A stretch of DNA of 64,000 nucleotides. It comes from CATQGW01 sp965242565. GTDB lineage: Bacteria > Chloroflexota > Dehalococcoidia > Bin125. Below, piece after piece: positions 41,837 to 50,642 of the stretch. Both the position numbers and the translations under genes were made by a program. Each line of letters opens with the position of its first letter. The stretch's first letter is position 1. The notes below the pieces were generated by a model, which was not told the origin of the DNA, ran no database searches, and saw only the letters and a list, made by a program, of their open reading frames with translations. Location: NCBI GenBank assembly GCA_965242565.1, contig OZ251457.1, positions 1,736,001 to 1,800,000 of the forward strand, given 5' to 3'.

Positions 41837-41898
41837 GTGTTCGGTGTTGTTCGATTTTGTTCGGCTGTGTTCAGTCGTGTTCGGTCGTGTTCGGTCGG
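41837..41898. repeat. Six-unit 10-base tandem repeat
   Basis: Six consecutive 10-base units, each beginning TC(G/A) and ending TGT, give the pattern TCGGTCGTGT with variants. It lies in the gap 41748-42031, which otherwise holds only a hairpin element. Confidence 0.75.
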
Positions 41899-41940
41899 AT
41901 TTTGACTGGGCTGCGTCACGTGGGTGTTGGGGGTTGAGGG

Positions 41941-42017
41941 CGATTCCCGCTCGGGGGCGGGAATGACGGAAGAGAAGGGGCGGGAATGACGGAAGAGAAG
42001 GGGCGGGAATGACGGAG
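41941..42017. repeat. Intergenic hairpin element, ATTCCC class, with half-sites
   Basis: ATTCCCGC-TCGGGG-GCGGGAAT followed by GACGG starts at 41943. Two half-sites GCGGGAATGACGGA follow at intervals of about 23 bases. Confidence 0.8.
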
Positions 42018-42031
42018 GGGTGGGAGGGGGG

Positions 42032-44806
42032 TTATTGGGGGGCGGGAAGGGCGATGTGGATTTCCTGGGTGAGGGGGCCGAGGTAGCGGTCGACGACGGT
42101 GAGGCGGAGGGCGTAGACGCCGGCGGGGAGCGCGGAGGTGTCCCAGCGGGCGAGGACGCCGGATTCGATGGGGGTTTCCTGTTCGGCGATTTGGATGGGT
42201 TGGGCGCTCTCGGCTTCGGCCTCGGAGTCGGCGGTGATGCGGGTGGCGGTGAGGGTCCAGCGCTGTTGTTGGTCGCTGGCGGCTCGGCCGGTGACGAGCA
42301 GCGGCCCGCGGGCGACGACTGCGCCATCGAGCGGGGCGTCGAGTCGGAGCGGGGCGTCGGCTTCGTTGGTGGAGCCGGAGCGCAGGTAGGCGACATGGTT
42401 TTCGCGCAGCCAGGCTGCGGCTGCGGGGTCGTCGGCGGGCGGTTGGAGCCAGTGTCCCGCTGCGACGAAGGCGGCGGGGGTTTGGTCGGTGGCGGTCTGG
42501 AGGGTGCGGCGGTCGAGCTGGGCTTCGAGGCAGACGCCGTTCTCGAGCGGCGGGGCGACGCGGGAGCTGATGAAGACTTCCTCGACGATGCGCTGGCAGC
42601 CGTTGCGGAGTTCGCCCTCGCCGCGCCAGAGCGGGATTTGCGGGGCGTAGATCTCGGCGAAGTGCATTCCCGCAGGCGCTTCAAACGCCTCGGCTTCGAG
42701 TCCGTCGTGTGCGGCGAGCATCACGTTGCGCCAGATCAACCCGGCGGTGCGCGAGGAGGAGCCGCCGGTCATCGGCTCGTTGTCGGCGTTGCCGACCCAG
42801 ACGCCGACGGTCAGTTGCGGGGTGTAGCCGATGGTCCAGTAGTCGATGCGGACGTCGTGCTGTCCGGGGTTGCCGGCGGTGCCGGTTTTGGCGGCGGCGG
42901 GGCGGTCGAGGGCGAGGTTGCTGTTGAGGCCGTAGAGCAGGGAGCGGGCCTGGTTGTCGCTGAGGATGTGGGTGATTTGGTAGCTCTGTTGGGGGCGAGC
43001 GACGGCGCGCTGATCGGGCTGCTCGAAGCGGTAGACGATCCGGCCGCGGGCGTCGCGGACTTCGAGGATGGCGACGGGGTCGAGGTCGCGGTAGTGGGGC
43101 GGGAGGTCGCGGAGGGTGGGCTGTCCGCGCATGACGCCGTTTTGGGAGATGGCGGCGTAGGCGTAGGTCATGTCGAGCAAGGAGACATCGCCGCCGCCGA
43201 GGGTGATCGAGGGGCCGTAGTCGGCGGGATCGGGCATGGTGGTGATGCCGAGTTGGTGGAGGGTGTCGAGCAGGTAGGGGACGCCGAGTTGGGCGGCGAC
43301 GCGGAAGGCGGGGATGTTCATGGAGTTGGCGAGAGCGCTGCGGACGGTGACGGGGCCGCGGAAGCGTTCATCGAAGTTGGTGGGTTCAAAGACGGTCCCA
43401 TCGAACTCCTCCCAGCGGGTCGGCACATCCCAGATCACCGCGCCGGGGTGCCAGGCGCGGGGGTCGAGTTGGAAGGCGGCGAGGTAGGTGAGGGGTTTGA
43501 TTGAGGAGCCGGGCGAGTGGAGGGCGGTGGCGAGGTTGACCTGGCCATCGAGTTCTTCGGCGAAGAAGTCGCGGCTGCCGACCATGGCGCGAATCTGGCC
43601 GTTGGCGGGGTCGAGGGCGACGAGCGAGCCGTTGCGCGCGCCGGTGGCGGCTTCGAAGCTGGCGATGCCCTGTTCGATCTCGCGCTCCGCGAGCCGTTGG
43701 AGGCGCAGGTCGAGCGAGGTGGTGATGCGGAGGCCGCCGTTGGAGAGGAGTCCGTCGCAGCCGGCGACGGAGTCGGGCACGGGGATTTGGCCGCGTTGGC
43801 AGAGGGCGAGCAGTTCGTCGCGCACGTAGAGAACGAAGTGGGGTGCGGTGATTTCGAATTCTTTGGAGTCGAATTCGAGCGGCTGGAGTTTGGCGGCGTC
43901 GGCTTCGGCCTGGGAGATGTAGCCGTGGCGGGCCATGAGGTCGAGCACATCGGCCTGGCGGCGCTTGCCGCGCTCGTAGTGGTCGATGGGGTTGTAGAGG
44001 GAGGGGGCCTGGGGGAGGCCGGCGAGCATGGCGGCTTCGGCGAGGGTGAGGTCGGCGGGCGGTTTGCCGAAGTAGCGCTGGCTGGCGGCGCCGATGCCGT
44101 AGGAGAAGTTGCCGTAGAAGATGCTGTTGAGGTACCACTCGAGGATTTGTTCTTTGGAGTATTCGTCGGTGAGTTCGACGGCGAGGATGGTTTCCTTGAT
44201 TTTGCCGCGGACGCGCTCGACGGTGCGTCCGGAGCGTTCTTCGACGGGGATGAGGACGTTTTTGACGAGTTGCTGGGTGATGGAGGAGCCGCCGGAGCCG
44301 CCGAGGAAGTCGGAGCTGCCGACGCCGAAGTTTTCCCAGGCGGCGCGGAGCAGGCCGCGCAGGTTGATGCCCTGGTTGCTCCAGAAGGAGGAATCTTCGG
44401 TGGCGACGGTGGCGTCGATCATGTAGCGGGAGACTTCGCTGAGGCGGACGGGGTCGTTGAGGCCGGTGAGGGGGTCGGCGAATTCGAAGAGCAGTGCGCC
44501 CTCCGCGCCATTGCGGTCGAAGATGCGGCTGGTGCCGAGCGAGCGCTGGGTATCGACGATGGCGTCGGGTTCCTGGAGGTCGTCGGCGAAGCCGCGGTAG
44601 ATGGTGTAAGCGGCGACGGCGGCGACGCCGACGAGGACGGTGACGAGGGCGACGGCGACAACGACGGCGAGCATCCAGGCGCGGGCGGGGGAGGGCGCGT
44701 CGGCTTCGGCGCGCCGGTCGCTGCGCGCGCGCAGGCGCAGGCGTCGGCGGGCGCGGCGTCGGGCGGCTTCGCCGCGAGGATCGCTGCGCCAAACCGGGTC
44801 AGCCAC
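42032..44806 (-). CDS. Class A penicillin-binding protein (transglycosylase/transpeptidase)
   Basis: A 924-residue bifunctional cell-wall synthase. An Arg-rich cytoplasmic tail is followed by a membrane helix (44-70). The GT51 domain has the catalytic Glu137 in ATEDSSFW and GGSSITQQLVKN (172-183). The transpeptidase domain has S434-x-x-K437 (SPGSSIKPL), S495-x-N497 and K640-T-G. The last 150 residues include a beta-rich domain beginning LRLDAPLDGAVV, likely an Ig-like wall-binding module. It polymerises and cross-links peptidoglycan, so the organism has a peptidoglycan wall. The GTG at 44806 is preferred; upstream codons run into the gatC promoter. Confidence 0.92.
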   Translation of the reverse strand: MADPVWRSDPRGEAARRRARRRLRLRARSDRRAEADAPSPARAWMLAVVVAVALVTVLVGVAAVAAYTIYRGFADDLQEPDAIVDTQRSLGTSRIFDRNGAEGALLFEFADPLTGLNDPVRLSEVSRYMIDATVATEDSSFWSNQGINLRGLLRAAWENFGVGSSDFLGGSGGSSITQQLVKNVLIPVEERSGRTVERVRGKIKETILAVELTDEYSKEQILEWYLNSIFYGNFSYGIGAASQRYFGKPPADLTLAEAAMLAGLPQAPSLYNPIDHYERGKRRQADVLDLMARHGYISQAEADAAKLQPLEFDSKEFEITAPHFVLYVRDELLALCQRGQIPVPDSVAGCDGLLSNGGLRITTSLDLRLQRLAEREIEQGIASFEAATGARNGSLVALDPANGQIRAMVGSRDFFAEELDGQVNLATALHSPGSSIKPLTYLAAFQLDPRAWHPGAVIWDVPTRWEEFDGTVFEPTNFDERFRGPVTVRSALANSMNIPAFRVAAQLGVPYLLDTLHQLGITTMPDPADYGPSITLGGGDVSLLDMTYAYAAISQNGVMRGQPTLRDLPPHYRDLDPVAILEVRDARGRIVYRFEQPDQRAVARPQQSYQITHILSDNQARSLLYGLNSNLALDRPAAAKTGTAGNPGQHDVRIDYWTIGYTPQLTVGVWVGNADNEPMTGGSSSRTAGLIWRNVMLAAHDGLEAEAFEAPAGMHFAEIYAPQIPLWRGEGELRNGCQRIVEEVFISSRVAPPLENGVCLEAQLDRRTLQTATDQTPAAFVAAGHWLQPPADDPAAAAWLRENHVAYLRSGSTNEADAPLRLDAPLDGAVVARGPLLVTGRAASDQQQRWTLTATRITADSEAEAESAQPIQIAEQETPIESGVLARWDTSALPAGVYALRLTVVDRYLGPLTQEIHIALPAPQ

Positions 44807-44907
44807 GATGTCGCCTGTCGGACGCGAAGCCCCGCCGCTTCCACAGTACCGCAGGGAGCGCGGGGCGGGGCGCACTCGAGCGGGACGGGAGCGGCGGATA
44901 TGCTGCA

Positions 44908-44913
44908 TATACT
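44908..44913 (+). promoter_or_regulatory. Putative -10 element for gatC-gatA
   Basis: CATATACTGCCG gives TATACT 18-24 bases before the gatC start. It is the same block TATACTGCC seen before both LLM genes. Confidence 0.5.
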
Positions 44914-44931
44914 GCCGTGCGTGGGGACGGA

Positions 44932-45258
44932 ATGCTCATGAGCGACTCGCGGGCTTCGGATGCGGAGGCGTTTAGCGCCGAGCAGGTGCGGCATCTGGCG
45001 ATGCTGGCTCGCATCGGCATGACGACGCAGGAGGTGGAAGGGTTCCGCGCGGAGCTGGACAGCATTCTCAGCCACATCCAGGCGCTGGCCGCCGTCGACA
45101 CCGACGGCGTGCCGCCCACGGCCAACGGAGCAGATCTGTTCAACGTGCAGGCCGAAGACGCCGCCCGCCCCTCGCTGCCCGTGGAAGCAGTGTTGGCCAA
45201 CGCCCCGCAGCGCGAGGCTGATTACTTCCGCGTCCAGGCCGTGCTCGAGTCATCGTGA
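44932..45258 (+). CDS. gatC: Glutamyl-tRNA(Gln)/aspartyl-tRNA(Asn) amidotransferase subunit C
   Basis: A small protein of 106-108 residues. SAEQVRHLAMLARIGMTTQE, then LDSILSHIQALAAVDTDGVP, matches GatC, which stabilises GatA in the tRNA amidotransferase. ATG codons at 44932 and 44938 are both possible; GGGGACGG lies just upstream. It overlaps gatA by four bases (GTGA). gatB is not in the window. Confidence 0.92.
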   Translation: MLMSDSRASDAEAFSAEQVRHLAMLARIGMTTQEVEGFRAELDSILSHIQALAAVDTDGVPPTANGADLFNVQAEDAARPSLPVEAVLANAPQREADYFRVQAVLESS

Positions 45259-46760
45259 TCGCGAACGAACCCGACGGCTGGCTGACGATCGCCGAGGCGG
45301 CTGCACGGCTGCGCAGCGGCGAGGTCGCGTCCACCGAGCTCACGCGCGCCGCCCTGGAGCGCATCCGCGCGACCGACGCGCAAGTGCGCGCGTTCATCAC
45401 CGTGACCGAGGAGCAGGCGCTGGCGGCGGCCGCGCACGCCGACGATCTGCTCCGCGCGGGCGACGCGCCCAGCCCGCTGACCGGGGTGCCGATCGCGCTC
45501 AAGGATGTGCTCATGACGAAGGGCGTCCGCACCACGGCCGGCTCGCGGATGCTGGACGACCTGACGCCGCCCTACGACGCAACGAGCGTGGCGCGGCTGC
45601 GGGCGGCGGGGGCGGTCTCCGTCGGCAAGACCAACATGGACGAGTTCGCCATGGGCTCGTCGACCGAGCACTCCGCCTGGTTCCCCACCGCCAACCCCTG
45701 GGATCTGGCGCGCGTCCCGGGCGGCTCCTCCGGCGGCTCCGCCGCCGCCGTGGCCGCGGGCCAATGCGTTGCCTCGCTGGGCTCGGACACGGGCGGCTCA
45801 ATTCGCCAGCCCGCCGCCTTCTGCGGCGTCGTCGGCTTGAAGCCAACCTACGGCCGGGTCAGCCGCTACGGCCTGATCGCCTTCGCCAGCTCGCTCGACC
45901 AGATCGGCCCTTTTACCCACACAGTGGAAGACGCCGCGCTGCTGCTGCAAGCGATCGCGGGTCCGGATCCGCTGGATTCGACGTGCAGCGATGAGCCTGC
46001 GCCGGATTTCGCCGCCCAGCTGGGCGAAGGTTTGGACGGCCTGCGGATCGCCGCGCCGCGCCAGTTCTTCGAGCGCAATGACGACGGACACAATGACGAC
46101 GGACAAGGAATGGATGAGGGCGTCGCAGCGGCGGTGGAGCGGGCGCTGGATTTGCTGGCGGACGCGGGCGCGGGCCTTGACCGCGGGGCGTCGCTGCCCT
46201 CTGTCGGCTACTCGCTGCCCGTCTATTACGTGCTCGCTCCCTCGGAGTGTTCCGCCAACCTCGCCCGCTACGACGGTGTCAAGTACGGCTACGCCGCCCG
46301 CGGGGGCCAAAGCATGTGGGACGACATGGAAGCAACCCGCCAGCACGGCTTCGGCGCGGAGGTGAAGCGCCGCATCCTGCTCGGCGCATACGCGCTCTCC
46401 GCCGGCTACTACGACGCCTACTACCTCCAGGCCCAGAAGGTGCGCACCATCATCCGCCGCGAGTTCGACGCGGTCTTCGAGCAGGCGGACCTGATCGTCG
46501 CGCCGACCACGCCGACGGTGGCGTTTCGGCAGGGCGAGATCACCGACCCGTATCAGATGTACCTCAACGACATCTACACGATCCCGGCGAACATCGCGGG
46601 GCTGCCGGCGATCTCGCTGCCCTGCGGCTTCGCCGAGGCGGGCATGCCCGTCGGTTTGCAGCTGATCGCGAATCGCAACGATGAGGCGCTGCTGCTGCGG
46701 GCGGCGCAGGCCTTTGAGCAGCTCGGCGACTGGTCGGGGCGGCACCCGGAGCTGGGCTGA
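45255..46760 (+). CDS. gatA: Glutamyl-tRNA(Gln)/aspartyl-tRNA(Asn) amidotransferase subunit A
   Basis: A 501-residue amidase-signature enzyme that releases ammonia from glutamine for conversion of misacylated Glu-tRNA(Gln) or Asp-tRNA(Asn). The triad is Lys83 (IALKDV), cis-Ser158 (GGSSGGSAAAV) and Ser182 (SDTGGSIRQPA). It starts at GTG within the gatC stop codon, so the two are coupled. An insertion near residues 275-284 (NDDGHNDDGQ) is encoded by a perfect 15-base tandem repeat and is unusual for the family, although the frame is kept. Confidence 0.95.
   Translation: MIANEPDGWLTIAEAAARLRSGEVASTELTRAALERIRATDAQVRAFITVTEEQALAAAAHADDLLRAGDAPSPLTGVPIALKDVLMTKGVRTTAGSRMLDDLTPPYDATSVARLRAAGAVSVGKTNMDEFAMGSSTEHSAWFPTANPWDLARVPGGSSGGSAAAVAAGQCVASLGSDTGGSIRQPAAFCGVVGLKPTYGRVSRYGLIAFASSLDQIGPFTHTVEDAALLLQAIAGPDPLDSTCSDEPAPDFAAQLGEGLDGLRIAAPRQFFERNDDGHNDDGQGMDEGVAAAVERALDLLADAGAGLDRGASLPSVGYSLPVYYVLAPSECSANLARYDGVKYGYAARGGQSMWDDMEATRQHGFGAEVKRRILLGAYALSAGYYDAYYLQAQKVRTIIRREFDAVFEQADLIVAPTTPTVAFRQGEITDPYQMYLNDIYTIPANIAGLPAISLPCGFAEAGMPVGLQLIANRNDEALLLRAAQAFEQLGDWSGRHPELG
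46076..46105. repeat. Perfect 15-base tandem repeat inside gatA
   Basis: CAATGACGACGGACA occurs twice without a gap. It adds five residues in frame between the amidase core strands. The unit contains AATGACG, also present in the intergenic half-sites, though this may be chance. Confidence 0.85.
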
Positions 46761-46863
46761 GGTCAGGCTGAGGTAACGCGCGTTTTACGCGGCGTGTGGA
46801 TTTAGGCGGATCGGGGCGGAGAGGTGACATAGGATGGGGACAGAAGGGAGCGGAGCGCGGAAG

Positions 46864-47343
46864 ATGGACGCGGTACTGCGGGCGCTGGAGGATGATGCGC
46901 GGCTGTCGCCGTCGGCGCTGGCGGCGAAGACGGGTCTGAGCGAGGCGGAGGTGCTGAGCCAAATTGCGGAGGCGGAGGAGCGCGGCATGATTATGTCGTG
47001 GGGGGCGCGGGTGAACTGGGAGAGTCTGGGGCTTTCGACGATCTACGCGCTGGTGGAGGTGACGTTGGAGCCGCAGGACAATCTGGGCTACAACGGGCTG
47101 GCGCGGCGAATTTCGCGGTTCGATGAGGCGCGGACGGTGTATTTCGTGTCGGGCGCCTACGACCTGCTGGTGATGGTGGAGGCGTCGTCGATGGGGAAGA
47201 TTTCGGATTTCATCTCGGATCGTCTGGCGACGATGCCGGGGGTGAAGGGGACGACGACGCACATTTTGATGCGTCGGTTCAAGGAGGACGGCGTGATGCT
47301 GGAGGGCGAGGACGACAGCGCCCGGCGTCGCGTCGTGCTGTAG
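46864..47343 (+). CDS. Lrp/AsnC family transcriptional regulator
   Basis: A 159-residue regulator. The N-terminal helix-turn-helix is DAVLRALEDDARLSPSALAA and onward to EVLSQI. The C-terminal part is a RAM-type ligand-binding domain: IYALVEVTLEPQDNLGYNGL, VYFVSGAYDLLVMVEASSMG. I choose the ATG at 46864 because family members begin at the HTH. TAGGAT at 46830 overlaps the alternative ATG at 46834 and may be the -10. It sits 22 bases before the aminotransferase, a common pairing in which it would regulate amino-acid metabolism. Confidence 0.88.
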   Translation: MDAVLRALEDDARLSPSALAAKTGLSEAEVLSQIAEAEERGMIMSWGARVNWESLGLSTIYALVEVTLEPQDNLGYNGLARRISRFDEARTVYFVSGAYDLLVMVEASSMGKISDFISDRLATMPGVKGTTTHILMRRFKEDGVMLEGEDDSARRRVVL

Positions 47344-47365
47344 GCGGGGAGTCGAGAGCGAGTCG

Positions 47366-48589
47366 ATGCCGAGTCTGTCGACGGGGGATTTGCTGCCGGA
47401 ACCGGGGCGTGCGGAGCGCGCGACGCGGATTGCGTCGCGGGTGCAGGCAGTGCCGGCGTCGGGCATTCGGCGCTTTTTCGACATCATCGCGACGATGGAT
47501 GATGTGATTTCGCTGGGCGTGGGGGAGCCGGATTTCGTGACGCCGTGGCCGATTCGGGAGGCGGCGATTCGGGCGATCGAGCAGGGGCGGACGCACTACA
47601 CGTCGAATTTCGGGCTGCGCGAGCTGCGCGAGGCGATTGCGGCGGAGCTCGAGCGCCGCTACGGGCTGGAGTACGACCCCGGCTCCGAGCTGCTGATCAC
47701 GACGGGGGTGTCGGAGGGTTTGGACCTGGCGGCGCGAACGGTGATCGATGCGGGCGACGAGGTGATTGTGCCTGATCCGTCGTATGCGGCGCACGCGCCG
47801 GCGGTGGCGCTGGCGGGCGGGACGCCGGTGGCGGTGGCGACATCGGCGGCGGACGGGTTCGCGCTGGATGCGTCGGCGGTAGCAGCGGCGATCACACCGC
47901 GCACGCGGGCGATGCTGCTGGGGTATCCGGCGAATCCAACGGGGGCTGCGCCGTCGCGGGCGGAGCTGGAGCCGATCGCGCGGCTGGCGGTGGAGCGGGA
48001 TCTGATGGTGATTTCGGATGAGATTTACGACCGTCTGGTGTACGGCGGGGCGGAGCATACGGCGCTGGCGTCACTGCCGGGGATGCGGGAGCGGACGATC
48101 ACGCTGGGGGGCTTCTCCAAGAGTCACGCGATGACGGGCTGGCGGGTGGGCTGGGCGGCCGCGCCGCCGGATGTGTTCGCGGGGATGCTGAAGATCCACC
48201 AGTACGCGATGATGTCTGCGCCGACGCTGGCGCAGTGGGCGGCGCTGGAGGCGGTGCGGTCGGGCGAGGAGTACGTGGTGCAGATGCGGGAGGAATACGA
48301 CCGTCGGCGGCAGTTGATGTGGCGGGGGTTCAACGAGTTGGGGCTGACCTGCGCGGAGCCGCGGGGGGCGTTTTACGCCTTTCCCTCGGTGGCGATGAGC
48401 GGCTACGACGACGAGGCGTTCGCGGAGCAGCTGTTGCTGCAGGAGCAGGTGGCGGTGGTGCCGGGTTCGGCGTTCGGCGCAGCGGGGGCGGGGCATGTGC
48501 GGGCGTGCTACGCGACGTCGTATGACGAGATTGAGCAGGCGCTGGAGCGGATCGCGCGGTTCCTGCGGAACGCGCCAACGGTGAAGTAG
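47366..48589 (+). CDS. PLP-dependent aminotransferase, class I/II
   Basis: A 407-residue fold-type I aminotransferase. It has ISLGVGEPDFVTPWPIREAA, NPTG (190-193), SDEIY with Asp218, the PLP-binding Lys252 in GGFSKSHAMTGWRVGW, and a C-terminal Arg region. Close relatives act on aspartate, alanine or aromatic amino acids; the exact substrate is not clear. It follows the Lrp-type regulator with no room for a separate promoter, so the two form an operon. Confidence 0.93.
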   Translation: MPSLSTGDLLPEPGRAERATRIASRVQAVPASGIRRFFDIIATMDDVISLGVGEPDFVTPWPIREAAIRAIEQGRTHYTSNFGLRELREAIAAELERRYGLEYDPGSELLITTGVSEGLDLAARTVIDAGDEVIVPDPSYAAHAPAVALAGGTPVAVATSAADGFALDASAVAAAITPRTRAMLLGYPANPTGAAPSRAELEPIARLAVERDLMVISDEIYDRLVYGGAEHTALASLPGMRERTITLGGFSKSHAMTGWRVGWAAAPPDVFAGMLKIHQYAMMSAPTLAQWAALEAVRSGEEYVVQMREEYDRRRQLMWRGFNELGLTCAEPRGAFYAFPSVAMSGYDDEAFAEQLLLQEQVAVVPGSAFGAAGAGHVRACYATSYDEIEQALERIARFLRNAPTVK

Positions 48590-48616
48590 GGGGTGACGCC
48601 GCGCGCCAAAAAGATC

Positions 48617-48653
48617 CGTCATACCCGCGCTCGCTGCGGGTATCTCGCCGTGC
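48617..48653. repeat. Intergenic hairpin element, ATACCC class, reverse orientation
   Basis: CCGTC precedes ATACCCGCG and, after TCGCT, GCGGGTAT, then CTCGCCGTG. It is the reverse orientation relative to most other copies and lies 28 bases after the aminotransferase stop, where it could act as a terminator. Confidence 0.75.
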
Positions 48654-48740
48654 CTAGCACCAGGCCCTGTTCCCCACTCCAACCTCTATCTCGCGCTCCG
48701 TGCATCCTGCTATCCTGCGTCGCAGACCTGAGAGGCGGCC

Positions 48741-48896
48741 GTGACGAGCGCTGTCCCAAAGTGGGTGCTTAACCACATCACGGACGAGGGCAGGTTGGAT
48801 ATGGGCAGCGAGGACCTCAGCAATTGCCGTCTGGTCACGGTGATTCCGCCTGGAGCTAGGCCAGTTCACAAAGCTCGCATTCTTGTGGCTGGATAG
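48741..48896 (+). CDS. Small ORF of unknown function
   Basis: A 51-codon frame from GTG to TAG preceded by GAGAGGCGGCC. The product begins VTSAVPKWVLNHITDEGRLD and is not recognised. It lies in the gap 48590-48983, in a less GC-rich patch. Codon use cannot be judged over this length, so this is only a candidate. Confidence 0.25.
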   Translation: MTSAVPKWVLNHITDEGRLDMGSEDLSNCRLVTVIPPGARPVHKARILVAG

Positions 48897-48983
48897 AAAC
48901 TGACTGACGGATAGACTGTCGCGTGCCGTTTTCACTCGAACCACCAGAGATTGTTGGGCTTATTCGATATCCATGCACCTTGC

Positions 48984-49553
48984 TCATTGAGTCGGTTCGT
49001 CGACTCTGAGATATGCGTCCAAGTCGGTGATGAACGGCTTGAGCATGTCCCAGTTCTCAAGGCCTGTTTGCTCATTGCCTGCACTTCGGCGGATCTCCAG
49101 TAGCAGATTCGCGACCAGTTCAACTCGCTGTTTTGGGTTCGCTGTGGATTGCCCCTCTTGTGATCGCGCTGTATCCAACAGCCGGTTAAATGCTTGAACA
49201 GATGCGTCGGACCCAATTAGGGTCAGACGGAATGAGTTCAAGATCCAGTCCTCGGACCACATCAGATCTTGGACGACTGCTTCCTTGGTCTTGTTCTTGT
49301 ATGCCCTGTTTCTCGCCTGTGCTGATACCCACGCAGTGTCGTTCATGAACATGATCATGAACGGCTTCAGGAGTTCTTGGTAGACTGCGATCCGATCGGC
49401 TTGCATTTGTCGATCGATGGCCGCCTGTCTTTCGGCTGCCTGGTTCTGCCGAGACCAGCGATAGCCGAAAAACGCCACCGCGAGAGGAGTGAGGATCACA
49501 CCGATCGCAGTGATCCAGTCAGGGGTGAAGATCGTGGCGATCCATTCGGGCAT
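48984..49553 (-). CDS. Hypothetical protein with one N-terminal membrane helix
   Basis: A 189-residue protein. Residues about 12-32 (WITAIGVILTPLAVAFFGYR) form a membrane helix, followed by a Gln/Arg/Ala-rich helical stretch typical of a short coiled coil and a helical cytoplasmic domain. The architecture is like that of small phage- or plasmid-linked membrane proteins, but no family is recognised. The ATG at 49553 has GGAG upstream; an upstream TTG is less likely. Its base composition is clearly lower in GC than that of neighbouring genes, suggesting acquisition. Confidence 0.65.
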   Translation of the reverse strand: MPEWIATIFTPDWITAIGVILTPLAVAFFGYRWSRQNQAAERQAAIDRQMQADRIAVYQELLKPFMIMFMNDTAWVSAQARNRAYKNKTKEAVVQDLMWSEDWILNSFRLTLIGSDASVQAFNRLLDTARSQEGQSTANPKQRVELVANLLLEIRRSAGNEQTGLENWDMLKPFITDLDAYLRVDEPTQ

Positions 49554-49832
49554 AGTCGTCTCCAGCAATGTTTGCCTACGCTGAGTGGTAGGCCCTCTTT
49601 AGCTTAGCCCAAAACTTGCTGAACGGCCCTGCCACCGCATAGAGCTGTTCATGCTTTCGGCCAATTCCTGTGCAGGCAGGAACCCACGCACGCGACGGTG
49701 GTTCGGGCTACCTCTGGCATTCGGTGGCGCTCCGACGCGGGTTGGGGAGCTGTCGAGATGCTGGCGCGCACCGGGTGTTTGGAGGTCGTGTAGGTTCCGT
49801 CTGCGCAGGAATGACGGCAGTGTGAGCACGCC

Positions 49833-50615
49833 CTAAACTCCGCCGGGCGCGCTGCCACAGCCGTCCAGGTTTGGCTGCACTGGCGTCGTCACCATGCCCC
49901 GTACGTCAAGCTCCACAGGCTCGCGCGAGTATTCAGGCATCAGGATGGTAAGCCGTTCCGCACCACGGAGCTGGCTCAGGAACGTTGCGTAGTCACGCGG
50001 GCCGTATCCACCAGCGTCATCGGCGTGCCACTCGTGCTCCTGAACAAACCCGTCGTCGAATTTCAGCGAAACATCAGAGGTGCCGGAGACCCAAAAGAAC
50101 TCGCGGCTGCTGAGCAGCACGACGAAGCGGTCCTCGGCAGTGCATTCGATCCTCAGGAGCAGTGACTCAGTGAGGAAGTCGTCTCCGCCACCACTCACGA
50201 AGACTCGAGTGGTGATCGCACCAGTGAACCCATCCCGCTCAACGCGGTAGATCACACCTGTCTCTGAAGTCCCGCCTACCGACGCCATTCCTTGTGGCGG
50301 AGCGAGAGGGGTGCCGCGGAGCAGCGCCACGCTCGTTTCTGATGCCGCGGCTGCCCCGACAGTCACTGGCGTGCTGTTGAGCCAACGACCTACCGGCGGT
50401 TCAGCCGGGAGGAAGCGCCCGCGCGGGGCGATCCGGTCGCTCCAGTTCGAGCCCTCGCGCTGCTGCACTGCGAACTCTGTTCGGCCATCGTCAAGCCGCT
50501 TCGCGTTTACACGAATCTCAACCCCACCGTCGGAGTTCTGACCGACGACTGCCATGGTCGTCACGCTGCCGACAAGCGCGATGATGAGAACCGCAATGAC
50601 GGTGTTCTTGGCCAT
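49833..50615 (-). CDS. Hypothetical secreted protein, shares an N-terminal domain with the broken gene at 62.3-63.5 kb
   Basis: A 260-residue protein with a signal-anchor helix (about 5-25). Residues about 32-86 (VEIRVNAKRLDDGRTEFAVQ, then WSDRIAPRGRFLPAEPPVGR and WLNSTPVTV) recur in the product at 62.3-63.5 kb. Similar blocks occur in unnamed proteins of high-GC bacteria, as far as I can recall. The C-terminal half is beta-rich and ends with a Cys. The ATG has a strong AGGAGAT. Its function is unknown; it is probably attached to or released outside the membrane. Confidence 0.65.
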   Translation of the reverse strand: MAKNTVIAVLIIALVGSVTTMAVVGQNSDGGVEIRVNAKRLDDGRTEFAVQQREGSNWSDRIAPRGRFLPAEPPVGRWLNSTPVTVGAAAASETSVALLRGTPLAPPQGMASVGGTSETGVIYRVERDGFTGAITTRVFVSGGGDDFLTESLLLRIECTAEDRFVVLLSSREFFWVSGTSDVSLKFDDGFVQEHEWHADDAGGYGPRDYATFLSQLRGAERLTILMPEYSREPVELDVRGMVTTPVQPNLDGCGSAPGGV

Positions 50616-50636
50616 GATTATCTCCTCCAGTCGGAC

Positions 50637-50642
50637 AGGCTA
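50637..50642 (-). promoter_or_regulatory. Putative -10 element for the 49833-50615 gene
   Basis: Minus-strand TAGCCTGTCC gives TAGCCT 21 bases before the ATG at 50615. It overlaps the plus-strand TACCAT of the divergent hydrolase gene. Confidence 0.35.

Noticed and set aside
44807..44908. Longer N-terminus for the penicillin-binding protein
   Set aside because: It would run into the gatC promoter and adds an unrelated Arg-rich piece. The GTG at 44806 gives a normal start.
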